DNA of 8,439 nt from PVC group bacterium (GCA_022560555.1 JADFSZ010000070.1:1-8439), one strand, 5' to 3'; counted from the stretch's first letter, positions 1 to 5,801 are shown. Made by a program: numbers and translations. The notes: generated by a model not told the origin, from the sequence alone.

Positions 1-404
1 GCAACACCAAAACGCGGCCCCTTAAACGTGTTCCAAAATTTGTCCGGCGCATCCAAACGTTCAAGTCGAATACCGGATTTAATGCTGATGTTGCCATACA
101 CAACATTCAAAAGCTGCGTGAGTTCACCGGCGATGATTTCAACGGCATAACTGATAACCACCTGATAGGTACCCTCCCGGACAAGTTCGATGCCTTCAAT
201 ACGACCCAAAATGTGCTCGCGAATGTCACCCAAGGTTACCAATTCTGCGGGAAATTCGATCGTTTGTTCCACACAAATATCTTCGGCGCGTTTTTGAATC
301 TCCGCGCTTGAGGCCTCAACATGATACACGGCCGAGATTCGTTGGCCGGATATTGGAAGCGAGACATCATAACGGACACTAGAGAGCTTCGGCTTTTGAT
401 TCAC
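1..404 (-). CDS. RuBisCO-like protein (form IV), N-terminal part, runs off the window
   Basis: This frame translates to 134 residues and stays open to the window edge, so the TIM-barrel catalytic domain is outside. The N-terminal alpha/beta domain of the RuBisCO large-chain superfamily is recognisable: LLNVVYGNISIKSGI (98-112), then RLERLDAPD (113-121) and FKGPRFGV (127-134), matching the GN...F-GP-FGI stretch that precedes the barrel in RuBisCOs. N105 aligns with the RuBisCO active-site Asn (spinach N123) and E46 with E60. The SSTGTW segment of true carboxylases is replaced by EQTIEFP (46-52), which argues for a form IV RuBisCO-like protein, possibly the DeepYkr-type branch (from memory, not tested). 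Known RLPs act as enolases or isomerases in methionine salvage or as decarboxylases in apionate-type catabolism, not as CO2 fixers. I chose GTG at 404 because GGAG lies 10 bases upstream and no other start in frame fits. It overlaps the transketolase gene by 26 bases, so the two are probably translationally coupled. Confidence 0.85.
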   Translation of the reverse strand, partial: MNQKPKLSSVRYDVSLPISGQRISAVYHVEASSAEIQKRAEDICVEQTIEFPAELVTLGDIREHILGRIEGIELVREGTYQVVISYAVEIIAGELTQLLNVVYGNISIKSGIRLERLDAPDKFWNTFKGPRFGV

Positions 405-1386
405 TATGCACCATCTCCAATCGTACGGACGAAAGATCTTCTTCTTTGATTTTAAACGTTTTCCCCATTAATTGTTCTATCGAGACGACAAGGGCCATTG
501 CATCCAGTCCATATTCACGCATTAAATAATTCCGGCTGGCACCGTGGGCATAGGTATCTTTAAGCCCTAGTTTCACCAATTTTTTATTCATCCCAACCCT
601 CGTCATAACTTCACTAACACATGTGCCGAGCCCGCCGAGGATCGTGTGATTTTCCATGGTGATGACACCGTGGCTTGCTTTTTCAATAGAGGCAAGAATT
701 TGAGGATCAGAAAACGGTTTTAAGGTGCTCACATGCACATGTTCGATCTCGACCCCCCGGCGCGCCAAAACCTCCGTCGCCCTCAGGGCTTCCTCCGTAC
801 AGATACCGCTTGAGAATAAAGTCACATCTTTGCCTTTTTTGATGAGCCGGGCTTTATTAAGAACAAATGGTTCTTTTTTTGGAAAAATTCTCGGGAGATC
901 TCCCCGAAGCATCCGCACGTAAACCGGTCCGTCCACAGCATGGGCCGGAGCGAGAATAGTTTCTACCTCCGTCGCGTCTCCGACTTCAAGAACCGTCATG
1001 TTCGGCAAGGTCCGCATGATTGCGATGTCATCGATCGCTTGATGCGTAGCCCCTCCGGGCGTCATGATGCCCGGCAAAAATCCAAACATACGTACAGGCA
1101 AATTTGGATACGCGATCGACATCGAAACCTGATCCAAAGCTCTTCGATAAATAAACACACCGAATGTATGCACAAAGGGAAATAAGCCTTCCCGGGCCAT
1201 GCCTCCGGCAAAACTCATCATATTCTGCTCCGCCATTCCCATCGATAAAAACCGGTCCGGATAGGTGTCACGGAAAAGATCCACTTCTGTTGAACTCGTC
1301 AGATCCGCCGACAAGACAAAAACCTCGGGTTTGTCTTTGGCCCATTTCACAAGATTTTTTGAATGAATTTTAGAACAAATTTCCAT
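379..1386 (-). CDS. Transketolase, C-terminal subunit (split transketolase)
   Basis: This 335-residue protein carries the pyrimidine-binding domain and the C-terminal domain of transketolase as a separate polypeptide, the usual size for the small half of split enzymes. The motif MGMAEQNM (49-56) supplies E53, the Glu that activates thiamine diphosphate (E411 in E. coli TktA). GGATHQAIDDIAIMRTLPNM (111-130) is the conserved acceptor-site region, with H115 aligning to TktA H473. R161 in VRMLRGDLP is a candidate for the phosphate-contacting Arg. The C-terminal domain starts near 175 (VTLFSSG 188-194; ENHTILGGLG 245-254). One oddity is TPGGATHQ: the Asp or Glu usually just before the GxTHQ motif (TktA D469, which reads the acceptor's C2 hydroxyl) is Gly here. 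It must pair with the N-terminal half encoded 15 bases upstream. No clear Shine-Dalgarno precedes the ATG, so coupling to the upstream gene is likely. The donor and acceptor sugars cannot be named. Confidence 0.93.
   Translation of the reverse strand: MEICSKIHSKNLVKWAKDKPEVFVLSADLTSSTEVDLFRDTYPDRFLSMGMAEQNMMSFAGGMAREGLFPFVHTFGVFIYRRALDQVSMSIAYPNLPVRMFGFLPGIMTPGGATHQAIDDIAIMRTLPNMTVLEVGDATEVETILAPAHAVDGPVYVRMLRGDLPRIFPKKEPFVLNKARLIKKGKDVTLFSSGICTEEALRATEVLARRGVEIEHVHVSTLKPFSDPQILASIEKASHGVITMENHTILGGLGTCVSEVMTRVGMNKKLVKLGLKDTYAHGASRNYLMREYGLDAMALVVSIEQLMGKTFKIKEEDLSSVRLEMVHSESKAEAL
415..418 (-). promoter_or_regulatory. Ribosome binding site for the RuBisCO-like gene, inside the transketolase gene
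   Basis: On the minus strand GGAG precedes the GTG at 404 by 10 bases. It lies within the last codons of the transketolase C-terminal subunit gene. It is the main reason for choosing this non-ATG start. Confidence 0.55.
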
Positions 1387-1401
1387 TTTTTTAGTTCGGG
1401 T

Positions 1402-2343
1402 TTAGGTGTCTGTAGAATTTTGCATTTGATTTAGATAGTTTTTGTATTCTTTCTGTTCATTCTCATCTTTAAATCTTACATAATGCAGTTTCGGGCGGCG
1501 TTTTTCCAAGAGCGAGATCCCCTGACAAGGATTCGTAATGGCCAGCACGACTTGAGGCCGGCCATCCGGTTTTTCGTCTTTTAAGCAAGACAAAGCATCC
1601 ACATCGTGTCCGTTGACACGATGCACACGGGCTCCAAAAAATTTAATCCGGTGTTCGAGCGGCTCCACATTCATCACATCCACCATGGCTCCATCGCATT
1701 GCTGAGAATTCACATCGACATAAATCCCGATATTATCCAGTTTATGAAAGGAGAGCGCCTGTAAAGCTTCCCACGTTTGTCCGGATTGAAATTCGCCATC
1801 GGACATAAACACCCAAACACGTCCTTTTTCTTTTTTTCGTTTGCGGGCATACGCGATACCGCCGGCCTGACTCAGAGCTTGTCCGAGAGAGCCGGCCGTC
1901 ACTTCGTGTCCCGGGGAATGCTCGGCTCCGATCATCTCAACAGTACTTCCATCCTGATTGAATAGCTCCAAGCCTTCTTCGGCCATGCGTCCGACCTCGA
2001 CCAAGAGCGCGTAAAGCACCAATGCGTAGTGAACCGGGCTCATGATAAAACGGTCGTATTCAGGATTTTTCGGCCCATTGTAAAGAGCGCCCGTCTGATA
2101 CTGAGGCATCCCTTGTCTTGGAACTCCCGCGAACGGAACAGGAACCATCGCCCCTTCGCTCGGCCCCAGACACATCACGTGTTCATATAAGACAGACAAA
2201 ATTTCGGCCGCTGAACAAGCCTGGCTCAAATAACCGCCGTTGTTTTTCACAGTATGATCAAGAACACGTAAGCGCACACCACGAGCCGTGTTTTTTGCTT
2301 GCTCTTGCCAAGTGTTTTTCGTTCCTTGTTTACGATTACCCAT
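1402..2343 (-). CDS. Transketolase, N-terminal subunit (split transketolase)
   Basis: This 313-residue protein is the diphosphate-binding half of transketolase. SDGEFQSGQTWEA (181-193), followed by HKLDNIGIYVDVNSQQ (200-215), matches the GDGE...WEA...D.N motif that binds magnesium and thiamine diphosphate. DRFIMSPVH (97-105) keeps the conserved His of the RFVLSxGH segment, HSPGHEVTAGSLGQALS (142-158) matches the HPxxxxTxGSLGQGLS segment, and VNGHD (243-247) is standard. It departs from the family at two places. The SGHPG segment is NNGGYLSQ (34-41), putting Tyr where E. coli TktA has substrate-contacting H26. The usual KGKG segment near the C-terminus is ITNPCQGISLLE (269-280). It forms the enzyme with the next gene, 15 bases downstream. 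The start codon sits in a 14-bp tandem duplication and has no recognisable Shine-Dalgarno, so the exact start is less certain than the gene. The substrate is unknown. Confidence 0.92.
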   Translation of the reverse strand: MGNRKQGTKNTWQEQAKNTARGVRLRVLDHTVKNNGGYLSQACSAAEILSVLYEHVMCLGPSEGAMVPVPFAGVPRQGMPQYQTGALYNGPKNPEYDRFIMSPVHYALVLYALLVEVGRMAEEGLELFNQDGSTVEMIGAEHSPGHEVTAGSLGQALSQAGGIAYARKRKKEKGRVWVFMSDGEFQSGQTWEALQALSFHKLDNIGIYVDVNSQQCDGAMVDVMNVEPLEHRIKFFGARVHRVNGHDVDALSCLKDEKPDGRPQVVLAITNPCQGISLLEKRRPKLHYVRFKDENEQKEYKNYLNQMQNSTDT

Positions 2344-2371
2344 TTACGATTACCCATTTACGGATTTACGG
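2329..2371. repeat. Nested short tandem duplications across a stop/start junction
   Basis: The 14-base unit TTTACGATTACCCA occurs twice head to tail (2329-2342 and 2343-2356), followed by TTTACG. ATTTACGG occurs twice in tandem (2356-2363 and 2364-2371). The array contains the stop codon of the GerMN gene (2368-2366) and the start codon of the transketolase N-terminal gene (2343-2341). It also duplicates that start: a second ATG on the minus strand at 2357 lies 14 bases upstream and out of frame, opening only a 36-codon frame. This looks like replication slippage. Confidence 0.85.
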
Positions 2372-2995
2372 TTGAAACAAAGAATCAGGGAAAATTTGAA
2401 CTTTCTCCACGCTGGAAAACTGCATAGCTGTTTTGACAATCTGTGCTTTTAAGATCTGGACCTGTTGAGAGCCTCCGACAGTAAAATGATACAAATCCAC
2501 AAATTGAAGCTTCAGAATCCCCTGATCCAGATCCACGGATTGCAGGCGAAATCCGGCAGCCGGCAATTCCGTGAAAAACCCTTCTTCTTTTTCTTTGGCC
2601 GTCAGGCCCCCTTGAAGCAAAAGACGAATGGTATCTTGGATGGGGGTCCGGGTTCTCAGAATACGCCGGTTGACATAGGAAAGAAACATTTCGGGGGTTT
2701 CCGTAGGCCCCGGAATTTGTTTATCCTTTTTCCAATTATAGTAATAGAGACGGATAGAAATTTTTGCTTTTACGCGCGCGGACTTTTCGGTGCTTTCAGC
2801 TCCTTGTTGATGGGATGGTCCGGATTTAGGCGTGAGGGAAAAGTCGAAGTTTTGAGATATATAAAAGTAGGCTCCGACCCCGGCCAAAATCCCGCCGGAA
2901 ATAAGAAGGGTAAAAAGCCATGACGAAGGCAGTGATCTTTTTCTTCGTTTTTTGGAGGAACTTTTTTTCTTTGTTTTACGTCGTTTTCTTGCCAT
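2366..2995 (-). CDS. GerMN-domain membrane-anchored protein
   Basis: This 209-residue protein has three parts. Residues 1-21 contain 14 Lys or Arg. Residues 25-46 (WLFTLLISGGILAGVGAYFY region) form one membrane helix. The rest, after a polar linker (50-77), is a GerMN domain at about 78-204. The GerMN call rests on the order of elements IRLYYYNWKKD (81-91), RTPIQDTIRLLLQGGLTAKE (116-135), SVDLDQGILKLQF (153-165), a Gly-Gly turn (174-175), QILKAQIVKTA (180-190) and VEKVQIFPD (196-204). The family is named for spore germination protein GerM but occurs widely in non-spore-formers as an exported envelope domain of poorly known function. The basic N-terminus and single helix predict an inside-N anchor with the GerMN domain outside the cytoplasmic membrane. 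It is the first gene of the row leading into the transketolase genes (22-base gap). A weak AGGAT lies upstream of the ATG. A direct role with transketolase is not evident. Confidence 0.8.
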   Translation of the reverse strand: MARKRRKTKKKSSSKKRRKRSLPSSWLFTLLISGGILAGVGAYFYISQNFDFSLTPKSGPSHQQGAESTEKSARVKAKISIRLYYYNWKKDKQIPGPTETPEMFLSYVNRRILRTRTPIQDTIRLLLQGGLTAKEKEEGFFTELPAAGFRLQSVDLDQGILKLQFVDLYHFTVGGSQQVQILKAQIVKTAMQFSSVEKVQIFPDSLFQP

Positions 2996-3004
2996 AAAAC
3001 TTTT

Positions 3005-3036
3005 CTATCCTATTTAGCCTATCCACCCTATTTATC
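3005..3036. repeat. Imperfect direct repeat in the GerMN leader
   Basis: CTATCC-TATTTAGC (3005-3018) is followed by CTATCCACCCTATTTATC (3019-3036). The two match apart from a 4-base insertion and one mismatch. The repeat lies in the presumed 5' leader of the GerMN gene. No function is evident. Confidence 0.5.
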
Positions 3037-3067
3037 TTATTTCTCTTACGACAGTCAAATCCCTTTC

Positions 3068-3096
3068 ATTGTACCTAATCATGCGTTCTATGAAAA
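3068..3096 (-). promoter_or_regulatory. Candidate sigma-70 promoter for the GerMN-transketolase-RLP gene row
   Basis: On the minus strand TTTTCA (3096-3091) is separated by 17 bases from TACAAT (3073-3068). The -10 matches 5 of 6 consensus bases and the -35 matches 4 of 6. Transcription would start near 3061, leaving a leader of about 65 bases before the ATG at 2995. An alternative -35-like TTGACT (3058-3053) lacks a good -10. Confidence 0.45.
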
Positions 3097-3101
3097 CAAT
3101 T

Positions 3102-3119
3102 TTTCAAACGTATTTGAAA
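3102..3119. promoter_or_regulatory. Perfect inverted repeat, candidate operator
   Basis: TTTCAAA (3102-3108), CGTA, then TTTGAAA (3113-3119) form a perfect 7-4-7 inverted repeat. Its right arm contains the proposed -35 of the yjbQ promoter (3114-3119). Its left end lies 5 bases from the -35 of the opposing promoter. The position suits a dimeric regulator acting on one or both divergent units. No regulator gene is in the window. Confidence 0.4.
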
Positions 3120-3142
3120 TAAAGAGTCGTTTCAGGTAAACT
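3114..3142 (+). promoter_or_regulatory. Candidate sigma-70 promoter for yjbQ
   Basis: TTGAAA (3114-3119, 5 of 6 consensus) is followed after 17 bases by TAAACT (3137-3142, 4 of 6). Transcription would start near 3149, leaving about 30 bases before the ATG at 3179. That start point also excludes the upstream in-frame ATG at 3146 as the translation start. The short inverted repeat AAGAGT...ACTCTT (3122-3145, 12-base spacer) surrounds the spacer and -10. Confidence 0.45.
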
Positions 3143-3178
3143 CTTATGCTGTTGATAAATCTAAACTTTGGAGTCTTT

Positions 3179-3604
3179 ATGAATGTTTTTCAAAAAACGA
3201 TTACGCTTAAGCCCTATCCCAGAGGGTGTCATCTGATCACAAAAGACATTGAGGGCGCCTTGAAAGGTCTTGCCATCCGTGTCGGTCTGTGTCATGTTTT
3301 TCTCAAACACACCTCCGCCGGACTCACCATTAATGAAAACGCGGACCCATCGGTTAGAGTCGATCTGGAGGAATACCTCGATCGTGCGGCTCCGGAAAAT
3401 GCCCCGTACTTCACACATGACTATGAAGGACCCGATGATATGCCCGCTCATATTAAATCGTCATTGTTCGGATGTTCTGTGACCGTCCCCCTTCGAGGGG
3501 GCCAGCTTGATCTGGGAACGTGGCAAGGTATTTATCTGGGTGAATATCGAAATTCCGGCGCCCCACGCGTGCTCACCATTACGTGCCTGGGAGATGAAAA
3601 GTAG
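3179..3604 (+). CDS. yjbQ: YjbQ family protein (UPF0047)
   Basis: The 141-residue product matches the whole length of the YjbQ/UPF0047 family (about 130-140 residues). Diagnostic segments are FQKTITLKPYPRGCHLIT (4-21), VFLKHTSAGLTINENADPSV (40-59), EGPDDMPAHIKSSL (83-96) and LGTWQGIYLGEYR (112-124). H44, N52, E53 and H91 sit in the conserved metal-like pocket motifs. Members have been described as having weak thiamine phosphate synthase activity (secondary thiamine-phosphate synthase in some annotations), but the physiological role is unsettled. I chose ATG at 3179 because the family normally begins just before the QKTITL segment, GGAG lies 5 bases upstream (3170-3173), and the best promoter starts transcription after the alternative ATG at 3146. 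It appears to be a single-gene unit. Its stop lies 10 bases from the stop of the convergent yihY gene, with no clear terminator between them. Confidence 0.93.
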   Translation: MNVFQKTITLKPYPRGCHLITKDIEGALKGLAIRVGLCHVFLKHTSAGLTINENADPSVRVDLEEYLDRAAPENAPYFTHDYEGPDDMPAHIKSSLFGCSVTVPLRGGQLDLGTWQGIYLGEYRNSGAPRVLTITCLGDEK

Positions 3605-3614
3605 GGTTTATCTT

Positions 3615-4937
3615 CTAGAGATCTTTTAAGAGAATGTTGTCTTTTGACGACTGCAGCGTGGCATGAAAACCCTCAAGAGAAGCTTTGAGCCTCTCTAACT
3701 CATTGGAGGCCAAAACGGGAACCGAGGAGGTCCCTCTCCTCTCTAAATCCGTCAAAACTTTTTGAATCGACATATCATGAATATCGCGTCCCGGCTGGTA
3801 GACAGGAGCCCGGCTGCCATTTTGAGCCTCGGTCAAAATACCCGCTCCGACAAGTTCAAACAAAATTTGGCGTACCAAACGTATGGGAATTTCTAATTCA
3901 TGTGAAATTTGGTTGGCCGTTATTGATGCTTTCGCGAGATGAAAATTTTTGACAAGCAAAGATGTGATTCTGAGGGTCAATAATTTTTTGTAAGAGTTGC
4001 TCACGCTGAGACAGTCCGGTTCAAATTCGTATGTATCCACATTCTGTGAGGCAAAGGAAAGCTCGGCGCCAAGCAACACGATAAGCCAACTCAACTGGAC
4101 CCAGATGAGAAAAAGCGGAAGCGCGGCAAAGCTTCCATAGATGGCCCCCATTTTCGCGACTCCGATCTGAAATTTGATATATCCCATTTGCAAAGCAAAG
4201 TACATTGTTCCTGCGACAATCCCGGCAATAAGCCCGGAAGAAAATTTGACTTTTGTGTTAGGAAGAAAAATATAAAGAAATGTGAACAAGAACCAAATGG
4301 TTCCAAGAGGAATGAGCTTGAGAGCGGGAAGCACGATTGGATTCAATGTCCCTAAGAAATTGTTGCTGATAATGATTTGCTTGATCTGACTTGCGACAAT
4401 AACGGAGAGACTGCTCGCCATGATGAATAGGACAGGGCAGATCAGCATGATGGACAGGTAGTCTGCCACCTTGCGGGCAAATGTCCGTCCTTTTTTCACG
4501 CCCCAAATATCGTTAAAGGAATGCTCAATATTGCCTAATACTTTCATCACAACCCAAAAAAGAATGATGATGCCGATGCCGGAGATGAGACCCCCTTTCG
4601 CGTTATCCAAAAGAGAACGCGCAAACTCAATCACTCGGCCGACCACTTCCTCCTGGCCCTGAAAATTTTCTATCATCCATGTTTCTAAGAGACGTTCAAA
4701 CCCAAACCCCTTCGCGATACCAAACGCCATGGCAAACACAGGGACAACGGACATTAAAGAATAAAACGTCAGGGCTGACGCTCTTAATTGACACTTGTCC
4801 TCCTTGAACCCACGAAACGCGATCACGATTGTGCGCAGCAACCTCACGATCATGGACCGCCCACGGGACAGTTTTCTAATCTGCACACGCCAGATATCCT
4901 GTTTAAAATAACGCGCTATGGGCTGAATAAACGCCAC
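3615..4937 (-). CDS. yihY: YihY/BrkB family inner membrane protein with C-terminal winged helix
   Basis: The 440-residue product has the YihY/BrkB (formerly mis-named RNase BN) membrane core. Predicted helices lie at about 54-76, 114-134, 160-184, 201-225, 234-256 and 264-295. Family signatures are RASALTFYSLMSVVP (52-66), NIEHSFNDIWGVKKGR (136-151), LPNTKVKFSSGLIAG (225-239) and YGSFAALPLFLIWVQLSW (267-284). Residues about 315-400 add a soluble winged-helix-like domain (ITANQISHELEIPIRLVRQI at 339-358, then a two-strand wing), followed by a short charged tail. The molecular role of the family is unknown. The gene starts with GTG, overlapping the stop of the AsmA-like gene by one base (TAGTG). 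GGAG 7 bases upstream (4948-4945) supports this start. A later ATG at residue 29 is possible but has no better site. Coupling to the AsmA-like gene suggests a shared envelope function, but this is inference. Confidence 0.92.
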   Translation of the reverse strand: MAFIQPIARYFKQDIWRVQIRKLSRGRSMIVRLLRTIVIAFRGFKEDKCQLRASALTFYSLMSVVPVFAMAFGIAKGFGFERLLETWMIENFQGQEEVVGRVIEFARSLLDNAKGGLISGIGIIILFWVVMKVLGNIEHSFNDIWGVKKGRTFARKVADYLSIMLICPVLFIMASSLSVIVASQIKQIIISNNFLGTLNPIVLPALKLIPLGTIWFLFTFLYIFLPNTKVKFSSGLIAGIVAGTMYFALQMGYIKFQIGVAKMGAIYGSFAALPLFLIWVQLSWLIVLLGAELSFASQNVDTYEFEPDCLSVSNSYKKLLTLRITSLLVKNFHLAKASITANQISHELEIPIRLVRQILFELVGAGILTEAQNGSRAPVYQPGRDIHDMSIQKVLTDLERRGTSSVPVLASNELERLKASLEGFHATLQSSKDNILLKDL

Positions 4938-5788
4938 TATTTATCTCCAAAGAGTTTGAATTTTTCTCCCAAATTTTTAGCCATATCTTCTAATTGCTTG
5001 GTCGCCTTTGTGACAGTTTCTTCGATTTTAGCCGTATCAACATCCTTTAGCATCTCTGTAACATCCCCGAGGGCTTCACCCGTCAAATCGCTGACCCCGG
5101 CCAAAAGATCCGACACCTGGCCTCTTATTTCGTCCACGGCTAACCCCGCAATGTTCATGAGACCGGCGCTCATCAATGTTTTCAAGACAATAAGATTCAC
5201 CAATTTTTCCACATCAGTGATATTTTCGTAGCGTTCATCAAGATTAATATCAATATTCCTAACTTTGACGGCGCCTCTCGAATAGTCTTTGTAGACGACC
5301 CGGTCCACCCTTAACAGAAGCTCATCGATACGCACAGGGGGGATTTCTGAGGCTGTTTTTTTCTCTGAAAATGCTTTTTCCTCTTTCGACGCGGATGATT
5401 TTTTGCCCCCTTCCGCAATTGATTTCAGTTCATTGAGATTAACGTCCCCGTTTTTATTTTTCACAATAGTAAGCTCTTTGAGATGAATCCGAATCTGCTC
5501 TAAGTGAATATCCTTTTTCAAAATCGCGCCTAAATCATAATCCACATAAATGTCCGGAAAATCTACCATAATGGGATCCGGGTAGCCATCAGGATTGTGC
5601 AGCTTTAGGCCAGTGATACCCACATAGGTTTTGAGAAAGCCGACATCCATCGATCCGATTTCTAAATCAAGGCCTGTCGCAAGACGAACCCCTTTTTCAA
5701 CACTTGTTTTCACAATCATGTTTTTGGTCAAACCTAAAACCACAAGCGCGACGACAACGATACCAACAATAATGCCTGCTTTTTTCAT
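4937..5788 (-). CDS. AsmA-like membrane-anchored envelope protein, short form
   Basis: The 283-residue product starts with a short basic segment and one hydrophobic helix (about 4-21), an uncleaved anchor with no lipobox. Residues 36-115 resemble the N-terminal repeat of AsmA/DUF748-type proteins: TGLDLEIGSMDVGF (38-51), ITGLKLHNPDGYPDPIM (58-74), IYVDYDLGAIL (80-90), LEQIRIHLKELTIVKNKNGD (96-115). A Lys/Ser/Glu-rich linker (about 126-148) follows, then a second strand-rich part (150-185, IPPVRIDELLLRVDRVVY). The C-terminal third (about 192-280) is helical and rich in Asp, Glu, Val and Lys, with heptad-like spacing. True AsmA proteins are far longer and help move lipids between membranes; this is only an N-terminal-like module. 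I used ATG at 5788 because it has a perfect AGGAGG. The longer frame starting at 5833 adds 15 residues ahead of the signal anchor and has no such site. It is coupled to yihY. Confidence 0.75.
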   Translation of the reverse strand: MKKAGIIVGIVVVALVVLGLTKNMIVKTSVEKGVRLATGLDLEIGSMDVGFLKTYVGITGLKLHNPDGYPDPIMVDFPDIYVDYDLGAILKKDIHLEQIRIHLKELTIVKNKNGDVNLNELKSIAEGGKKSSASKEEKAFSEKKTASEIPPVRIDELLLRVDRVVYKDYSRGAVKVRNIDINLDERYENITDVEKLVNLIVLKTLMSAGLMNIAGLAVDEIRGQVSDLLAGVSDLTGEALGDVTEMLKDVDTAKIEETVTKATKQLEDMAKNLGEKFKLFGDK

Positions 5789-5795
5789 TGTGATG

Positions 5796-5801
5796 CCTCC
5801 T
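5796..5801 (-). promoter_or_regulatory. Strong ribosome binding site of the AsmA-like gene
   Basis: AGGAGG on the minus strand lies 7 bases before the ATG at 5788. It is the best Shine-Dalgarno in the window. It decides this start over the in-frame ATG at 5833. Confidence 0.85.

Noticed and set aside
1-404. A true CO2-fixing RuBisCO large chain
   Set aside because: The SSTGTW segment of carboxylases is missing (EQTIEFP instead) and the catalytic barrel is outside the window. The form IV reading fits better, though only the full gene can settle it.
2247-2357. Small ORF starting at the duplicated ATG (minus strand, 36 codons)
   Set aside because: It has no ribosome site, arises from the tandem duplication, and its peptide has no recognisable feature. 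It is kept only as a regulatory curiosity.
2465-2923. Open 152-codon frame on the plus strand antisense to the GerMN gene
   Set aside because: It is a mirror of a well-supported coding gene, with no family resemblance and a low-complexity Phe run from the opposite Lys/Glu codons.
3146-3178. Upstream ATG at 3146 as the yjbQ start
   Set aside because: It adds 11 residues not typical of the family, has no Shine-Dalgarno, and lies just before the predicted transcription start. ATG 3179 has GGAG and matches the family N-terminus.
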